Of a stretch of DNA of 64,000 bases, positions 29,201-42,300 are shown piece by piece; position 1 is the stretch's first letter, and every line of letters starts with the position of its first letter. The notes under the pieces were generated by a model. The model ran no database searches. It was given only the letters and a program-made list of their open reading frames with translations, and had not been told where the DNA came from. The DNA comes from Carposina sasakii. Lineage: Eukaryota > Arthropoda > Insecta > Lepidoptera > Carposinidae. Location of the stretch: the NCBI GenBank assembly GCA_014607495.2, contig CP053161.1, positions 10,983,115 to 11,047,114 of the forward strand. The letters are read 5' to 3'. The position numbers were made by a program, and so were the translations under genes.

Positions 29201-32200
29201 TGATATCATCGAATCAATGACATATTTATTTGAAGGTGATTTTAGGCTACCAAATATACAGTGTGTAGGTGACAGCCAGGCAAATACTAAACAAGTACCA
29301 TTGTGTTGAGTTATACGACAGTGTTATTACTCTCAGGAAATGTATTTTTGGTTTGATTATCAGCAATCTTTGCTCTCCGCGCCAATTGTATCGGGCGATC
29401 CTGTAACTAGTTAAATGGGCTTATTGGTTATTTTGGATCACTTGTGACTCTCCATTAGGGTTGATCAATTATTTGAACTTTTTTGGGTAAACTTATCTTT
29501 GAAAATATTTTTTTGATTAAAATTTTATTTTTACGCCATTATCTAAGGCCTAATTAAATTAACCAAACTTTTTTTCCCTGAAAATATGAAAAAAAAATAT
29601 CGGAAAATTTCGGAATATTCCTGCGAAAATTTTCAGTGTTTTTCGCCGCAGAATGATGGTCTGAAGTCATGGTATAAATATTTGCCTGGATGTCACAAAC
29701 ACCCTGTATAATTTTACTAGTGGACGCCCGCGACTCCGTCCGCGTGGACTACAGAAAAACAAAATGCAAAATTATCCGGGATAAAAACTTTTTCCCGGGA
29801 TAAAAAGTAGCCTATATTAAGTTAAGTGGGACCTGTCACAATATATTCCTAAAAACTTCATCGAAATCAGTTCAGCTGTTTCTGAGATTAGCGTGCACAA
29901 ACGCACAGACAAACCGACAAAAAATCCAAAAATCATTCTTTTGGGTACTATTGCGTTGATTGCGTCTCCTATAATATTTTTTCTCATATATCTTCCATGT
30001 ACAGACAGCGATCCGTTACATTTTGTTATATGTATAGAAGATATAGATTAGGGTACCCTCTCCCCTTAAAATATTTATTTTAGTAAATAAATATATTTTT
30101 TATTGCATTGTATTTCTCACCTGTCTATCCCAGTCAGAATCAGAGCCGGAAGAATCACGTCGGTTCCTCTCCGCTCGCCTTCCTTGCACGCGATCGTCGC
30201 TTATTTCACTAAAATAAATAGCTAGTTTAGTTACAGGACATTCAAGTCAAATATGATATATGTACTTAAAAAATTATCTGGAATAACATTTTACGTTATA
30301 ACAATAAATAATGTGGAGAGCATCTATTAAAAACGTAAGCAACTATTGTTCAAATCCAATTTGTTACATTATTATGTGAATTGGTACCTACAATTTATAT
30401 TATCTAAGCACATAAGTATAAAAATTAATTTCATATCTATCCATCATTAAAACTAGATTTTTTTTCAATCTGTCTGGGGCAAGGAAAGGTGGAAACGCTT
30501 TTTTATCAGTCTCCAGCGAACAAGCTGCACTTGTAAAGAAAAAGAAATACTTTAAATTGTGGGTAGTCATAACAACTCACCTATTACTCTTCAAACTATT
30601 GGAATCCTCAGAATAGCTGACATCCACACTGGAATGCCGGTATGATTTCCCTCCATTGTACCACTGGTACATACCGCTGTACGGCTCTGATTGGTTGATC
30701 TGTTCTGACGAGTTGTGACGTCGTTTGTCTTTCGGTAGTTTGAGGGTAGATGTCTTTTGTTCTTGTTTTACAGCTGAAAATGGTTAGAGTAACTTTGTGC
30801 TATGGTCTATGCTATGGTCAGGTCCAAGCGTCCAACAGAGCATATAGCATAGAGCATATAATCTTGTCCAAAACAATCTCTCCATACGTGGAAGGTTGGA
30901 CAGAAAATAGGGATGTTGGACGATCTTGTGGAGCCGGCATTATGTAGGCATGCTTGCAGAAAGAATGGAGAATAATGTATAGACATATATGACGCTTTAA
31001 AATTAAACACAACTTCCTTTCCTACACGAGACTAATAAATAAGGCCACGGAAAATCCTTACACTTGGTTTACATATCATCCTCAAAACAGTGTACTTAAT
31101 AAAAAAAGGTACCGTAACATTGGGGTACTTTTTAGCCCTGGGGATTAACTTTGGCCCAGAACAAAACTAACTGCAATAGCGGTTAGACTTCATCTTGTGA
31201 CTTGACGCACACGCTATTGGAGCAAACGTGTAACTCGTATCGATTTATTCGAAAAATAATGGTACTTTGTCTAATATATACAGGGTGTAACAGAAAGGGT
31301 ATGTTAAGCGAAAAGCTGTATAAATAGCCCACTATAGAGAACCTATTTCCAAAAGGACTTTGGGAAGAAATGTCCCCACCATCCAACAGATTTAAAATAA
31401 GTGTCATTTGAAGCATCTAGTAGGATAGACATTTTTTTATTATGGCGACGTACTTCAAATACGTGGGGTTTAGGTTTAATGATACATTGTTGTTTTATAT
31501 ATTTTTTTCCTTTTTAATTAGATTGCGCATAAAATAATTATACCTACGCTAATAGCGTAGGTACAGGAAACCGATTTGGGCTTGTCGAGACATGCACAGA
31601 GGTCCTGCGTCTCCTACCCCTCCCCTGCCTCCCTCAACCCTCAGGTATCGCCGCACACGCACCGACCAGCCAGGTAGTCGCAGTCGTCACTCGTTTGTTA
31701 TTCGCTACGCACGTGGTTATCATTATCGGCTTGTTTACGACGCACAACGACCCTTGCTTGTTTACCGGACTGTGAGAATATCTTTGTGATTGACCTTGGC
31801 ACGTTAAAGGACTTTGATTTTGAGAACATTTTGGCACAATTATGGATACAGGACGCCGATGTGTTATGTGTCCGCGTTCTGTCCTAAGGCAGAGAAGACA
31901 CATTTTGGAAGATACTTTGCCACAAAGTTCACCAGCGGTGGCTGACTATATTTATCAAAATGGACTAATAGAGGTTAGTAAGTAATGTTATTTTTCTTTG
32001 TCTAACAGTGCTTACGATGAGTTACAATAATCATTGTAAAAATAATATAACGTAGGGTGTGCATTATATCATCGTCGTAAGAAAGTAGATATTCTGTGTG
32101 CACTGCAACTAGTCCTACGATATCTTTATTTATTGTGATAGGATATTAAATGTATTTTTTTTTATTCCAGGTTATTTTCAATAACATCATGGCTGTATGT

Positions 32201-35200
32201 CACAGATGCTGGCAAAGAGCCAACAATGATGTCAATCGACAAGACACTTCCTGACGAAAATGTTGTTGTCGATGTCAACAATCCAGCTGAAGGCGCCCAA
32301 CCAAATGAAATCTTCGTCCCTGAGTATGTAAGAGCTCCTAATTCTTCGCGAACCTGTTTATATAGGCATTGCAGAAATCTGGATCTGAGGCGAATCCCCG
32401 CGTCTATAAGACTGTTCGCCATTTGTAACTACAGCTTATATTTTCCACCTAGTACACGACTGTGTCAAGATCATTTGTCCAATATTATTTGGGACGAATT
32501 ACTGGATAATGTAAACGTGACGAATTATTTCAACGCTGAGCTTGTTTCGGACATGACAACAATGTTAATTCGCGGCATGAATGCTCCTAGATTAAGCTTT
32601 GATTCCGTGACTGGATTGGATGCTCATGAGCTTCATTTTTGGACTGGACTAACTATTGAGCAATTTAATAGTATGCTATTGGAAACACCCAGCTTAGCTG
32701 AGAGACACAGACATCCGCGGAGAGTTCTTGGGGGCTATATGACGAAATTAAGGACTGGTGAAAGCAATGAAAGGTTAGCAACATTGTTTGGGATGTCACG
32801 TCGAACATTTGAAGACCATTTAAAAATAGCGAGAGAATGTTTGACACAAGATTTCGTTAATAGACATCTTGGTCTAGATCATCTGTCTAGAGAAAATGTT
32901 CTAGAAAGAAACTTACTGATTCCTAAAGAGTTTTTTGGTGATGAGCAAAATACTAAAGCTATTTTGATATTAGATGGAACGTACATATATATTGAAAAAA
33001 GCTCCAATTTTTTTTTTCAGCGCCAATCTTACAGCCATCACAAGTTTCGAAATCTTTTAAAACCTTTTATAATTGTGAGCAGTGATGGCTACATAATAGA
33101 CGTACTGGTCCATTCCGGGCTACAACATCTGATGCTACCATTATGCAGTCAATAATGAATGAAGAAAATCCATTGCATTGGTTTTTAAACAGTGGCGATG
33201 TTTTTATAGTTGATAGGGGCTTTAGAGACAGCATTGGTGTAATCCAGTCTTGTGGCTATGAAGTCCACATGCCACCTACAAAAGACCGGACCGCTAGTCA
33301 ACTGACAACAGAACAGGCAAATAAGTCCCGATTGGTTACGATTTGCAGATGGGTTGTTGAGGCGGTCAACGGCAAGTTTAAGAATAGGTTCAGGTTGTTG
33401 CGTCAAACGTATTTTAATCGTGCATTAAGTCATATGTTCTGTGACTTTAAAATTGCAGCGGCCATAATAAACGCTTATTATCGAGTCAGTCGCTTTTGAC
33501 AACAGATTCGCCGCCGAGATTGTAAATATAATTCATTCTAGAATTAACATGTCCAATCACTTGCATGATTATGTGCATATGAAAAATCTTAACAGACAGA
33601 GAGTGCCTTTTGAAGCCATGCAAGCAAATATTCCTAACTTCGAAGACTTCCCACGTTTATCTGAAGATGAAGTGTTTCTTTTCGCGCTAGGGAGCTATCA
33701 CATTAAGCTTGCCAAGTCTTACTGCGCCGAGCACCTTCGCGATGGCCTTTATATATAGAATTATACCGTGATAACGAGTTAAACAATTTACCGCGATGCA
33801 ATATCCTGCTAAATAATGTTTGGCTAGTCAGAGTACGGATTCAGTCGCGCCATGTCCGTTCCCGTATTTATTATAGTTATATTTTAATAGACCGGGATTT
33901 GACTGACAGACATGCTATTGCTCATTGGTACTGCACTTGCCTTACAGGCAATCGCACTGTGGGAAGTTGTGCGCACATAATATCCATTGTATGGTACATG
34001 GGGTTAGGGCGTCATATTGACTTTAATGCACCAGCACAAATGCTTGATAATATTGTAATAGACGACTTAATGTAATTATTAGTGCAGTCAAGAGCACATC
34101 AAGCTTGACACTTTAGATTTGGCTGTAATAATGAGTTAATAGTTACCTATATTATTTAAGCATTATTATTACTACTCAATGATTTTCAGTTTGAGAACCA
34201 AGTATTTTTTTTATTATATAGAATCGTCCTTGTTTATGTGAAATAAGCATATTTGTTTGTGAAAAAAATTATTTTGGTTTAAAAATAAATATATTTTTAC
34301 CGAAAAAGTTTTTTTTTATTATAAATAAACCCAATAGTTTTTGCTACTAAAACAGGTACTTTATCCTTTTTTGGGTCGCAATGAACAAATTGACACGTGT
34401 CCTATGACTGTTGTAGGGTGGGGACGGGGTCCATACAAAATCCCCCATGGTCCTTTGATACTCGAAATCACAAGTTTATTTTTCAAGATTGTATGAAAAT
34501 TCCTGAGATATTTAAAAATTCTCCATACTATCGGGAAAAATAAACATGTGATTTCGGATCTCAAATTTTGTGGATAGGTTCTCTATAGTGGGCTTATTAC
34601 ATAGCTTTTCGCTTAACATACCCTTTTTGTTACACCTGTATATATAGCCATCAATATAGTTGCTTCTCGTGATCTCGTCGATAAATAAATTAGACAGCCG
34701 TATAGGACGTCGGTTAAACAGTTTTACGATAATGAAACAGTTACTGTCTGCCTTGGGCCAATGTTGACCCCCGGGGCTAAAGTACCCCCGATTTTACGTT
34801 ATACAACTACTGTCTTACAATGTATATCCCGTAACTTCTTTCCGTGTTTAGTGAGGAACTCGGGCGAGGTCTCGAGCTGCGGCCGCAAGTTGGCACAGAC
34901 CCACGAGGCGAGGTATTTATCGAGACCCACTTCATAGAACAAGTCGAGGCAACTCTCGCACTCTTCCACGTAGAACGCGATGGTGGGGTTATGCCGACCG
35001 CCTGGATGATAAGGGTTTCACTAAATTAACCACTTTAAGTTTATGATTAAGTGTGACGATCAGAATTGACCACCAATTTACAACACAACTTACATCCTCA
35101 GTGCATCCTCCGGCCTCCATCAGTGTGGCCAAAACAAAGTGACCTTTCCCAACCACTAAGAGAAACCATCGACTATCTAAAAGACTGAAAATAATGCATA

Positions 35201-38200
35201 TTTGTTTATATTGTACCTATAAGAATATCTCCTTTTCCAGTAACTTTCGCCAGCATAGCTGTAGGGTAAGCAGGAACCTTTTTACTCGCCGTTGACTCTT
35301 AGAAAAATCTATAAGATATGACAGTGTGACAATAGCGTTACGGACTATCGAAAGGTTCGACCTTACCCACTGATTTAGTATTTGTATAGTGAACATCACT
35401 TTGTGTATTACCATAGGTGGCCATAGATGGTCGCTTTTCCTGACGCAAAACTGTGGGGGTCGATTTCGTCAATGTGCTGCTGGGCCATAGATCTGCACGA
35501 AAGTAACAGTAATAATATATTTTGAAAGAGGATTCCTTTTAAATTAATTACCTATATTCATTTTTCTCTTCGTTTTTCTGTTCAATACATTCCGAAATAT
35601 ATACCTCCTTCCAAATCACGAGTTTTTCCATTTCTTTTTCGGCACTCAATGTTAAAATCCCGTTCAGTTTAAGAAAGGCATTTATTGCCTTCAAATCTTC
35701 GTTAGAAAAATGTGATGTTAACAAATGACCGGAATAATATGCGCAGGCGCCAATGACAGTGTACAATCTTTGAAAATTTTCCACATCATCTGTCTGAAAA
35801 ATACAAATAAAATTATGCAGTTGGTAACAATCTACGAGCTCCTCTCCACTGAGTTTTCTCAGTTGTAATTTTAGGCCTGGGATACCATCACATGAGGAGG
35901 TAGAATTTACATTTAAAATTACATCTTGTCAACATACATATAATCACTCCTTTTCTTTTATAATCACCCTCTCTTACGGGGTAGGCAGTGCACCAAGGGC
36001 TGATAGAAACACATGGTGCCACTTCTGACCAATTTTGAGGATATAGTTGAGATGTACAAGTTCGGTTAGTAGTGACAGGTGGTCAGCCCATCGCCTATAA
36101 AACACCAAGACCCTCTTGTCCCTCTACTGACTTGTACAGTATGCCTGGGAAGAGAAGCAGCTGTAGTATCATACGTTTTTTATTCACTCCCTGAGCAGCA
36201 TAGAAGAAAAATATAATACATACCCATTCTCTATAATCAGCTGACTCCAGCTCTGTTACAATATCATCAACTTGTACATTTACTTCTAAAGGCAATGCAA
36301 TAGAGTAAGCGGCTACCAACTCTTCAAAGCTATCTTTACCATTCCTAGGGTTCACATCCAGTACATTCATAAATATAAGGCTAAATAAATTATCCAACTT
36401 ATCAACATTATTTGGTTTGGTAAAACATGACTTTAATGAACCATATAAAAGCTTTAATATTCTTACAATGTCTCTCATAACTTTCTTAGCAGCAAATAAA
36501 CCTAATACTTTATTTGGGAATGTTATTAGAAACAAATCACTGCAATGTGATATGTACATGATATTTATTAATGTATTTTTATGCAATACGGTTGAAGCTA
36601 TTGGCTCACTAGTACCTAGTGACTTTGGCACCAAATGGTTTAATGTTACATAGCACCCTCTGGTATTATAAAGAAAATTTTGATTGAATGGCCGTGGATA
36701 GCAGTACAGGACCCCTTTATCATCACTACTGTTGTATTCTATATCATTACAGCATAAATATAATACTGAGCACATTTTGTCCTTCAATATTTGCGTAATA
36801 TAGTTTTCTGGAGAACTTTTAGATGTCAATAGTTTTACAATGTCTATACTAGATTCTTTATTTGTAATTTGAAATGTCAATTTTGGATTGTCATAATCTT
36901 CTTTAACCCTTAAAAGAACATTGTGAATGTTGACCGAGCTTACTTCGATACCATTGATTTTGTTTAAGTAATAGCCCTTTTTTACTTGAGGTGTGTATAT
37001 AGCTTTGGCTTCTGTTAGAAAATCGGCAACAACTAATCTTGTGCCATCTGAGTGGGTTTCTAATGTAATGCCAAATAAATTTTCTATTTGGCAATTCTTT
37101 TCACTTTTGAATATCATATTTCTGCTGACCTGCAAAGTGATATACTACTAAGAAAAAAACAAATAATGGTTAAATAAATTACAGGTGTTCATGATAATTA
37201 ATGGGCATCACAAAATATTCAAAAGAATTGTACAAATACAATATTCAAAAAGCAGTTTAGTATTTAAACACTCCTAAATTTCAACTTTATCACAAACAAA
37301 TAATAATCAATGTCATTTTTAGGAAAAGGAAATTAACAAGCAAATATGAAAGAAGTCCATGCCCATTATTTACCTTGCTTACCTGTAATTAAATCTTATT
37401 GATTTATATAGCATGCAAACAACATACATTTGTACATTACAGAAATTGAGATCCTTTCAGGTTTGATGCATATGTTTCATATTGGCTAGCACAGCACTTG
37501 CTAAATCTTTATAGTTAGGTAGACTTATAATTTTAAATCACTTTGATAACCTGAAATTTTACAATATGGTCATCAGTAATTACCTGTATCATAACAAATT
37601 TGTCATCAAACTTGTCATTTGCAACTGAACTTGAACCTGTGTTTTCTGTCTTTTAGCATCATCCCCAGTTTTACTTTTATGTGTCTTTAGGACTTTGAAG
37701 ATCCTTCCTTTGCCAGAACCTTCTTGTTGAGCTTCTTTTGAAATTATTCCTTAACTTAAAAGTTTCACAGTTTTCTAACAAAGGGGTCTTTGTGTTGCTG
37801 ATGGAGTTTATTGTTCACTTAAGTTTCATGTAGAATAGTTCACCATTCTTCACCAATATCAGAATCCCATTCTGGGACAGAACTGAAGTATAATTAAAAC
37901 CTATTAAGTATGTACTTAAGCTGCATACCCGTATTATTTATGAGTATTAACGATGACTACCTAATGGTTTACAAGTGGATACCTCCCACAAAAAATGCGC
38001 GCCTGTTCCTGGACTTAAATGAAGTCATGGTATATAACGAAATGGCGAGGTGTCTAACTTTATAGCCATGTATACAGCAGCATATGGCTAGCGTTAAACT
38101 ATTGGAGTACAATTAGACATTATAAATGAAATAAATAAGATAATGTGGCAGATAATACCAAAACTGAAATACCTTCCGAGTCCGAGTATTTGGAATCGTC

Positions 38201-38272
38201 AGAAGAATTTGTCCAATCATTATCAGAGTCACATGGACTATCGTGAGTTGTTTTAGGTCTTAAATGATTCAT
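26224..38272 (-). CDS. intu: Inturned, planar cell polarity effector (CPLANE subunit)
   Basis: Inturned works with fuzzy and fritz in planar polarity and ciliogenesis. Thirteen minus-strand exons: 38272-38173, 37645(or 37636)-37584, 37129-36224, 35793-35552, 35492-35412, 35184-35094, 35001-34819, 30773-30581, 30208-30121, 28230-28145, 27859-27677, 27293-27141, 26329-26224. All junctions are GT/AG and the phases join, except one base in exon 7. The PDZ is in exon 3 ([19 protein letters not shown], later [17 protein letters not shown]), followed by longin-type segments (YPRPFNQN..., [48 protein letters not shown]). The C-terminus [20 protein letters not shown] matches known inturned proteins by recall. 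With one base restored the exons sum to 2475 nt (824 aa), close to the fly protein. The exon 2 acceptor is ambiguous (weak pyrimidine tract). Confidence 0.93.
27463..27660 (-). repeat. Family A fragments in inturned intron
   Basis: 'gggtagccagaactgcagg', 'atcataagggagatt' and, further on, 'agtggcaagttgctagccc'. The pieces are interrupted and abut the 3' end of inturned exon 11 (27677). Confidence 0.5.
28760..29040 (+). repeat. Repeat family J, copy 1 (inturned intron 9)
   Basis: About 270 bp nearly identical to 35945-36205. Shared blocks are 'tacggggtaggcag', 'cacatggtgccgcttctgac', 'caggtggtcagcccatcg', 'accctcttgtccctctactg' and 'gggaagagaagcagctgtag'. No TIR or long ORF is seen; the class is unknown. 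Confidence 0.75.
29712..30055 (+). repeat. Repeat family B, near-complete copy (inturned intron 9)
   Basis: Starts 'actagtggacgcccgcgac' and runs through 'tcccgggataaaaagtagcc' and 'gcgtgcacaaacgcacagac' to 'gacagcgatccgtt' and 'tatatgtatag'. It ends about 65 bp before the donor of inturned exon 9. Confidence 0.75.
31281..34638 (+). mobile_element. DNA transposon with DDE_4-type transposase, complete ends
   Basis: The ends are about 66-bp inverted repeats: left from 'cagggtgtaacagaaaggg' to 'actatagagaacctat' (31281-31346), right the reverse complement (34574-34638) with a handful of mismatches. Both sides are flanked by 'tatata', consistent with a TA or TATA target duplication. The 3358-bp interior carries one transposase gene with a short intron and a pyrimidine-rich 5' region. 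The transposase fold and TA-type target suggest the PIF-Harbinger/ISL2EU neighbourhood; exact family assignment is inference. It lies in inturned intron 7, in the opposite orientation to the gene. Confidence 0.88.
31843..34075 (+). pseudogene. DDE_4-type transposase with N-terminal Zn-type motif and C-terminal SWIM-like motif, frameshifted
   Basis: Cut-and-paste transposase of the element at 31281-34638. Exon 1 (from ATG 31843 to about 31975) encodes [13 protein letters not shown]... with a C-x2-C. After an intron ending 'ttattccag' (32170), exon 2 opens with a second C-x2-C (VCHRCW) and then a C/H-rich block ([18 protein letters not shown]). The catalytic triad is visible: D in [10 protein letters not shown] (about 32970), D in VDRGFRD (about 33215), E in [12 protein letters not shown] (about 33360). 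The C-terminal part has HWYCTC...[14 protein letters not shown] (about 33935-34000), a C-x-C...C-x-H SWIM-type pattern, ending at a stop at 34073-34075. Frames shift by one base at about 32215-32290, 33110, 33495 (a 4-T run) and 33750. So the copy is either dead or mis-sequenced. Confidence 0.85.
34819..35001 (-). CDS. intu: inturned exon 7 with a one-base frame break
   Basis: Exon 6 ends in phase 0 (EAGGCTED), so exon 7 opens AVGITP. The conserved-looking remainder [20 protein letters not shown] is in the next frame. One extra C in the 'accccacc' run (about 34986-34989) would give [14 protein letters not shown] and a seamless exon ending 'cat t|gtaaga' in phase 1, exactly what exon 8 needs. 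Homopolymer miscall or true lesion; the first is favoured because the other splice phases are intact. Confidence 0.85.
35264..35368. repeat. Palindromic MITE family H, copy 3
   Basis: Begins 'gggtaagcaggaacc' and ends 'ggttcgaccttaccc', with 'gcgttacggactatcg' inside. It lies in the short inturned intron between exons 5 and 6. Confidence 0.75.
35945..36205 (+). repeat. Repeat family J, copy 2 (inturned intron 3)
   Basis: Near-identical to 28760-29040 (see there). It is also in an inturned intron and in the same orientation. It ends about 20 bp from the donor of exon 3. Confidence 0.75.
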
Positions 38273-39393
38273 AATGTATTGTTCTTCTCGTTTTTATTTA
38301 AGTTTAGTGGCAAAAATATCATTTGTATAAAAACGCTGCTAACCAGTCCACAAAAAATAAACAAACAAATGTCATTTTTTTTCTTTACGGAACGGAATTA
38401 GTAAATGGCATTGACGTCGATCGGCTCATTAGGTTTGAATAGCGTGTGTTCTGAGAATAATTGAATAAAATGATGTTTGGAAATGATGTACAAATTTATA
38501 AATATTTTTTATTATTTATTTACTTTAATAGTTATTGTTCTCACAAATTATACATTTTCGTATTAAAAAATCAAAAAACCTGTAGATACAAGATACATTA
38601 CAATATTTATGATGACAAAATGCGATAAAATGTCTTGATCCTACCTTTTTGTGTTCATAAAATATTATAATCTTTAAAACAAAGTAAAAGTCAGGGGGGA
38701 AAACTTTCGCTATGCGGGAAAAGCTGAAAGGGTGCGGGTGTAATTTTCTTGTGAAAATATAAATTTATTTCTTAATGACTGCATGTGTTCGTAAAGTGAT
38801 GTTTTCTGGTAGATAAGTTATATTTTTTTACTTGTGATGTGAATCTTGTGCGTGTGCATGGTTTTATATGCAGGTAAACTTTAGCCGGAATACGATCTCT
38901 TAATGGGTTCACATCATTTCGTTCTTGAGGATTTCCCCGTCGTTTCCATTTCATCATCATCATCTATCATAAATACAGAAATCATTTGCTAAAGACAATG
39001 GCTGTATGGGCATAGTTCCCCTTGCCTTTCCTTCGGGATAAACTCAGATAAACTAAACAAAAAAAAAATCAAAAAGTTTCGTAAAAATTCCAAAAGCTCC
39101 AATAGTCCAATATTTTTATCTTTATATCAAATATCAATCTTATTACACAAATATTTGGTAGAGCAATAAAACAAGAACGTGGTAGGTACACTACACGACA
39201 AAAATGCATTGTGTTTGACCCGCAACAATGATAGATAATATTATTATTTCGGTCCTTCGCATGAGCTCCTCTAAATCGATGCCGTAGGTAAACAACATGC
39301 GAAATACATCTTATCAAATCTTATCATTCATTCTATAGCATTTCATATAGCATTAACAATACCGTAAAGGAGCGCTTGGCACTGCAATAAAAA
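38273..39393. promoter_or_regulatory. Intergenic spacer between divergent genes
   Basis: 1.1 kb between the start codons of inturned (minus) and the unrecognised gene starting at 39394 (plus). It is AT-rich and should hold both promoters and 5' ends. I see no TATA box or other element I could defend. Confidence 0.4.
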
Positions 39394-42300
39394 ATGGAAA
39401 GTGAAGATGACGACACTTGTGCATCCAACACATCATCAGCTTTGTGCCTATCACTGTCTCTTTACGAGAAATACGTTATCCGTGGAGATGAAAATGATAT
39501 TGAAAATGCTAGGGAAGATTTTCAAAATTTTGAACCATCTTGCAATGACACCCTTCGGAAGAATGATCCAGCCAGACCCATACCTGCAATGAAAGCTTTA
39601 ATTGAAGATAAGGATACCGATAAAAAACTTGAAACAGTAGCTGATAGTTGTCATGTAAAGCTTGTAAGTTTCCGATTTGAATTCCTTATTATTACTATTC
39701 ACTTATTTTATTTTGTAGCTCTAGTTTTTTCTTACGTAGGTTTAGTTATTATTGCAAATAATTTTAGTTCGTAGGTTATTGGTTATTTAGTATTTAATTA
39801 CACTAAAATATATATTTTATATCAGAGGTTTTTTTACTTTTTTTGTTTTAAGGATTCAATAATAAAATTAAAAGACAGTACAAAAAGCTGCTATGTTAAT
39901 AGAGGAGATTCAAGGAAAAACTCATGGAAAAAATGTACCTGATAAATTGGCAAATATTACTGAAATCATCAATACTACTGACTATAATGTAAGTATGAGA
40001 GTTTGAGTATGTTTCATCTATGTATATATAAACATAATTATACCCATTATCCCAGAGAGATAAGGGTAGAAGTGTACACATTACACACACATAGCCTGTG
40101 AAGTACCACTTGACAATGAATGAGCCTACATTGTAACAAATACAACAAAACAATCTAGGTACAATTAGATTAGCAATACATACATTCATCACTACAACAC
40201 TCAAAATTATTACAAGGGCTTTATTTTCGTGCCTTTCAAATATTTTTATGCCAATTAAATCTACTATGAAAGCAAAATCAGTCTCAATCTCAAGTGGGTG
40301 ACTATCAAATACGTTTTGCTATACAACCATGAACATATAAAGAACAACGGACGTAATGCTGTAACTGCACAGATTGAAGCACCAAAATGGTGGGGCGTTG
40401 GGCATGTGTCCGTATTTTCCAGTAGGTGCCGAGCTTACTATAGTTTGTATGTGTGTGTGAATAATGCGTCAATACACGTCATCCCTACTCCATGTAATAT
40501 CGTTGCCGAGCTTACTATGAATACTTCACTCTTTGTAGTCACAACACTCTGTCGGTTATTTTTTATATGTTCATGTATACAAACAATATTTGTTAAATAT
40601 TGGGGACAAGGGATGGATACCCTTACACATAGGTACAATAAGTAATTAATTTATCAATATAATATTAATTTAATTTTGGTACTTCTTACATTTCAGAACA
40701 CAGTATCTCTTGAAGGACCCTATGGACTAAAATCATTAGAGAACAAAACAAAGGCCTTAGAAGGAATATACATTGAGGTTTTTAAAATCTATTAGTAGAT
40801 AAGCAAACTACTAAATTGATTGGTTGAGTAGTCCTCTTTTATAAAATTCACATCCTTGATTAGTATAATGTAGACAGGTATGTATGTAGTTACTTATCAC
40901 TTAGTGTAGTTTTAGAACTTCATCTGTATTAAAAATAATAGCCAATATGTTATACTCATGATGTTATCTATGTCCTTCTCTGTACTAGTAATACAGTAAT
41001 AGTAGGTAATGCAAAATTATAAGAAGATAAGTGGAGTAAATGTAGCATCAATGTAACGACCTTTCACATTCACATTTTTATAATATTAGGAGAAGCTGAG
41101 GGTTCTGTGTGTTATAAATTTGTTGTAACTTATTTGTTGTTTCATGATTTTAATGCAAATCTATTGAGTTATAATAAATGTTGTTTTTGTTTTTATTTTC
41201 AGGATGATGAGGATGTGGACTGTTCAATTTATAATAGACTGACAAGAAAGTGCCACTGTCTCAACAGGCAGGAATATAACGATTTTGTCATACATTTTAA
41301 TGAGAACACGAAGTATACTACTACAGCTATTGGGGAAATCATAAAAAATCTGAAAATTCTCAAAAAGTTTCTTTATATGGGCGGCGTTTATACGAAAAAT
41401 GCTTTGCAATTTTTAAATGAGGTATATATTTTTGAACAAATAGTTTAGAACTCTATAAATAATAACCGGACTACCCAAAGAGATCTTATCTTTTAATTTT
41501 ATTTACAGGCATTCATAAACAGTTCACATTCCGAGAAGGTGGAAATTGCACAGGCGTGTTCACATACAGACATTTGCAATATATTTGAGCCTTATTCTAT
41601 TGTCATTTCCTGCATTTCTTGGCCTTTTAAATATGAATTTTATGGCGATGCATCAACACAGGTATTTGCATACTAATCATACATTCTACGTACATACAGT
41701 ATCTTACATACAAAGCGGTGATAGCCCAGTGGTTAAGACGTGCACCTTCCAAGCAGGAGGCGTAAGTTCGATCCCAGTCACGGGCCCGTGCCAATGAATT
41801 TATTTCATGTACAGATTTTAATGTTGGAAAATTGTCACTTAGTTTGTAGCTCGGAAAGTACGTAAAACCGTTGGTCCTGCGCCTGATCTCTCTCCGGTCG
41901 GAGTTCATTATCTTACATACAACATGACTGTGGAATCCCCCTTATGATCCTGCCGATCTGATTACCCCATTTCGCGAACACAGCCATACAGTATGTATAC
42001 CATACAGTATGTATACATGTATGTATGTATGTATACGTATCTTACATACTCACGCATAGTAAATCTATCGCACCTTTGAAAGTGCGCAGTGTGTAATGGT
42101 CTGTAATCGTCTGTCTGAAATCAAGAGTAGGCGTAATAAGCGTGGGAAGAATACAACCTTTTCACACTTGCAGTGCGCCTTCTATACATAAATTGTTGTC
42201 TATAGTACTTACCTACTTATAACCTTAGGGGGAGGTAGTATCCAAAGTTTACACTAGCCCAATATTGATTCCAGATATTAACTGCGACATTTTTGCTCAA

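Noticed and set aside
25827..29708. Inverted 'acagggtgtttttg' / 'caaacaccctgtat' ends that could bound one 3.9-kb element
   Set aside because: Conserved inturned exons lie between them, so they are separate fragments.
34844..35029. Plus-strand 61-codon frame
   Set aside because: Antisense of inturned exon 7.
37637..37740. Lysine-rich minus-strand open stretch upstream of inturned exon 2 ([20 protein letters not shown])
   Set aside because: It is out of frame with exon 2 and no acceptor phase fits exon 1; probably intron, though an alternative exon cannot be excluded.
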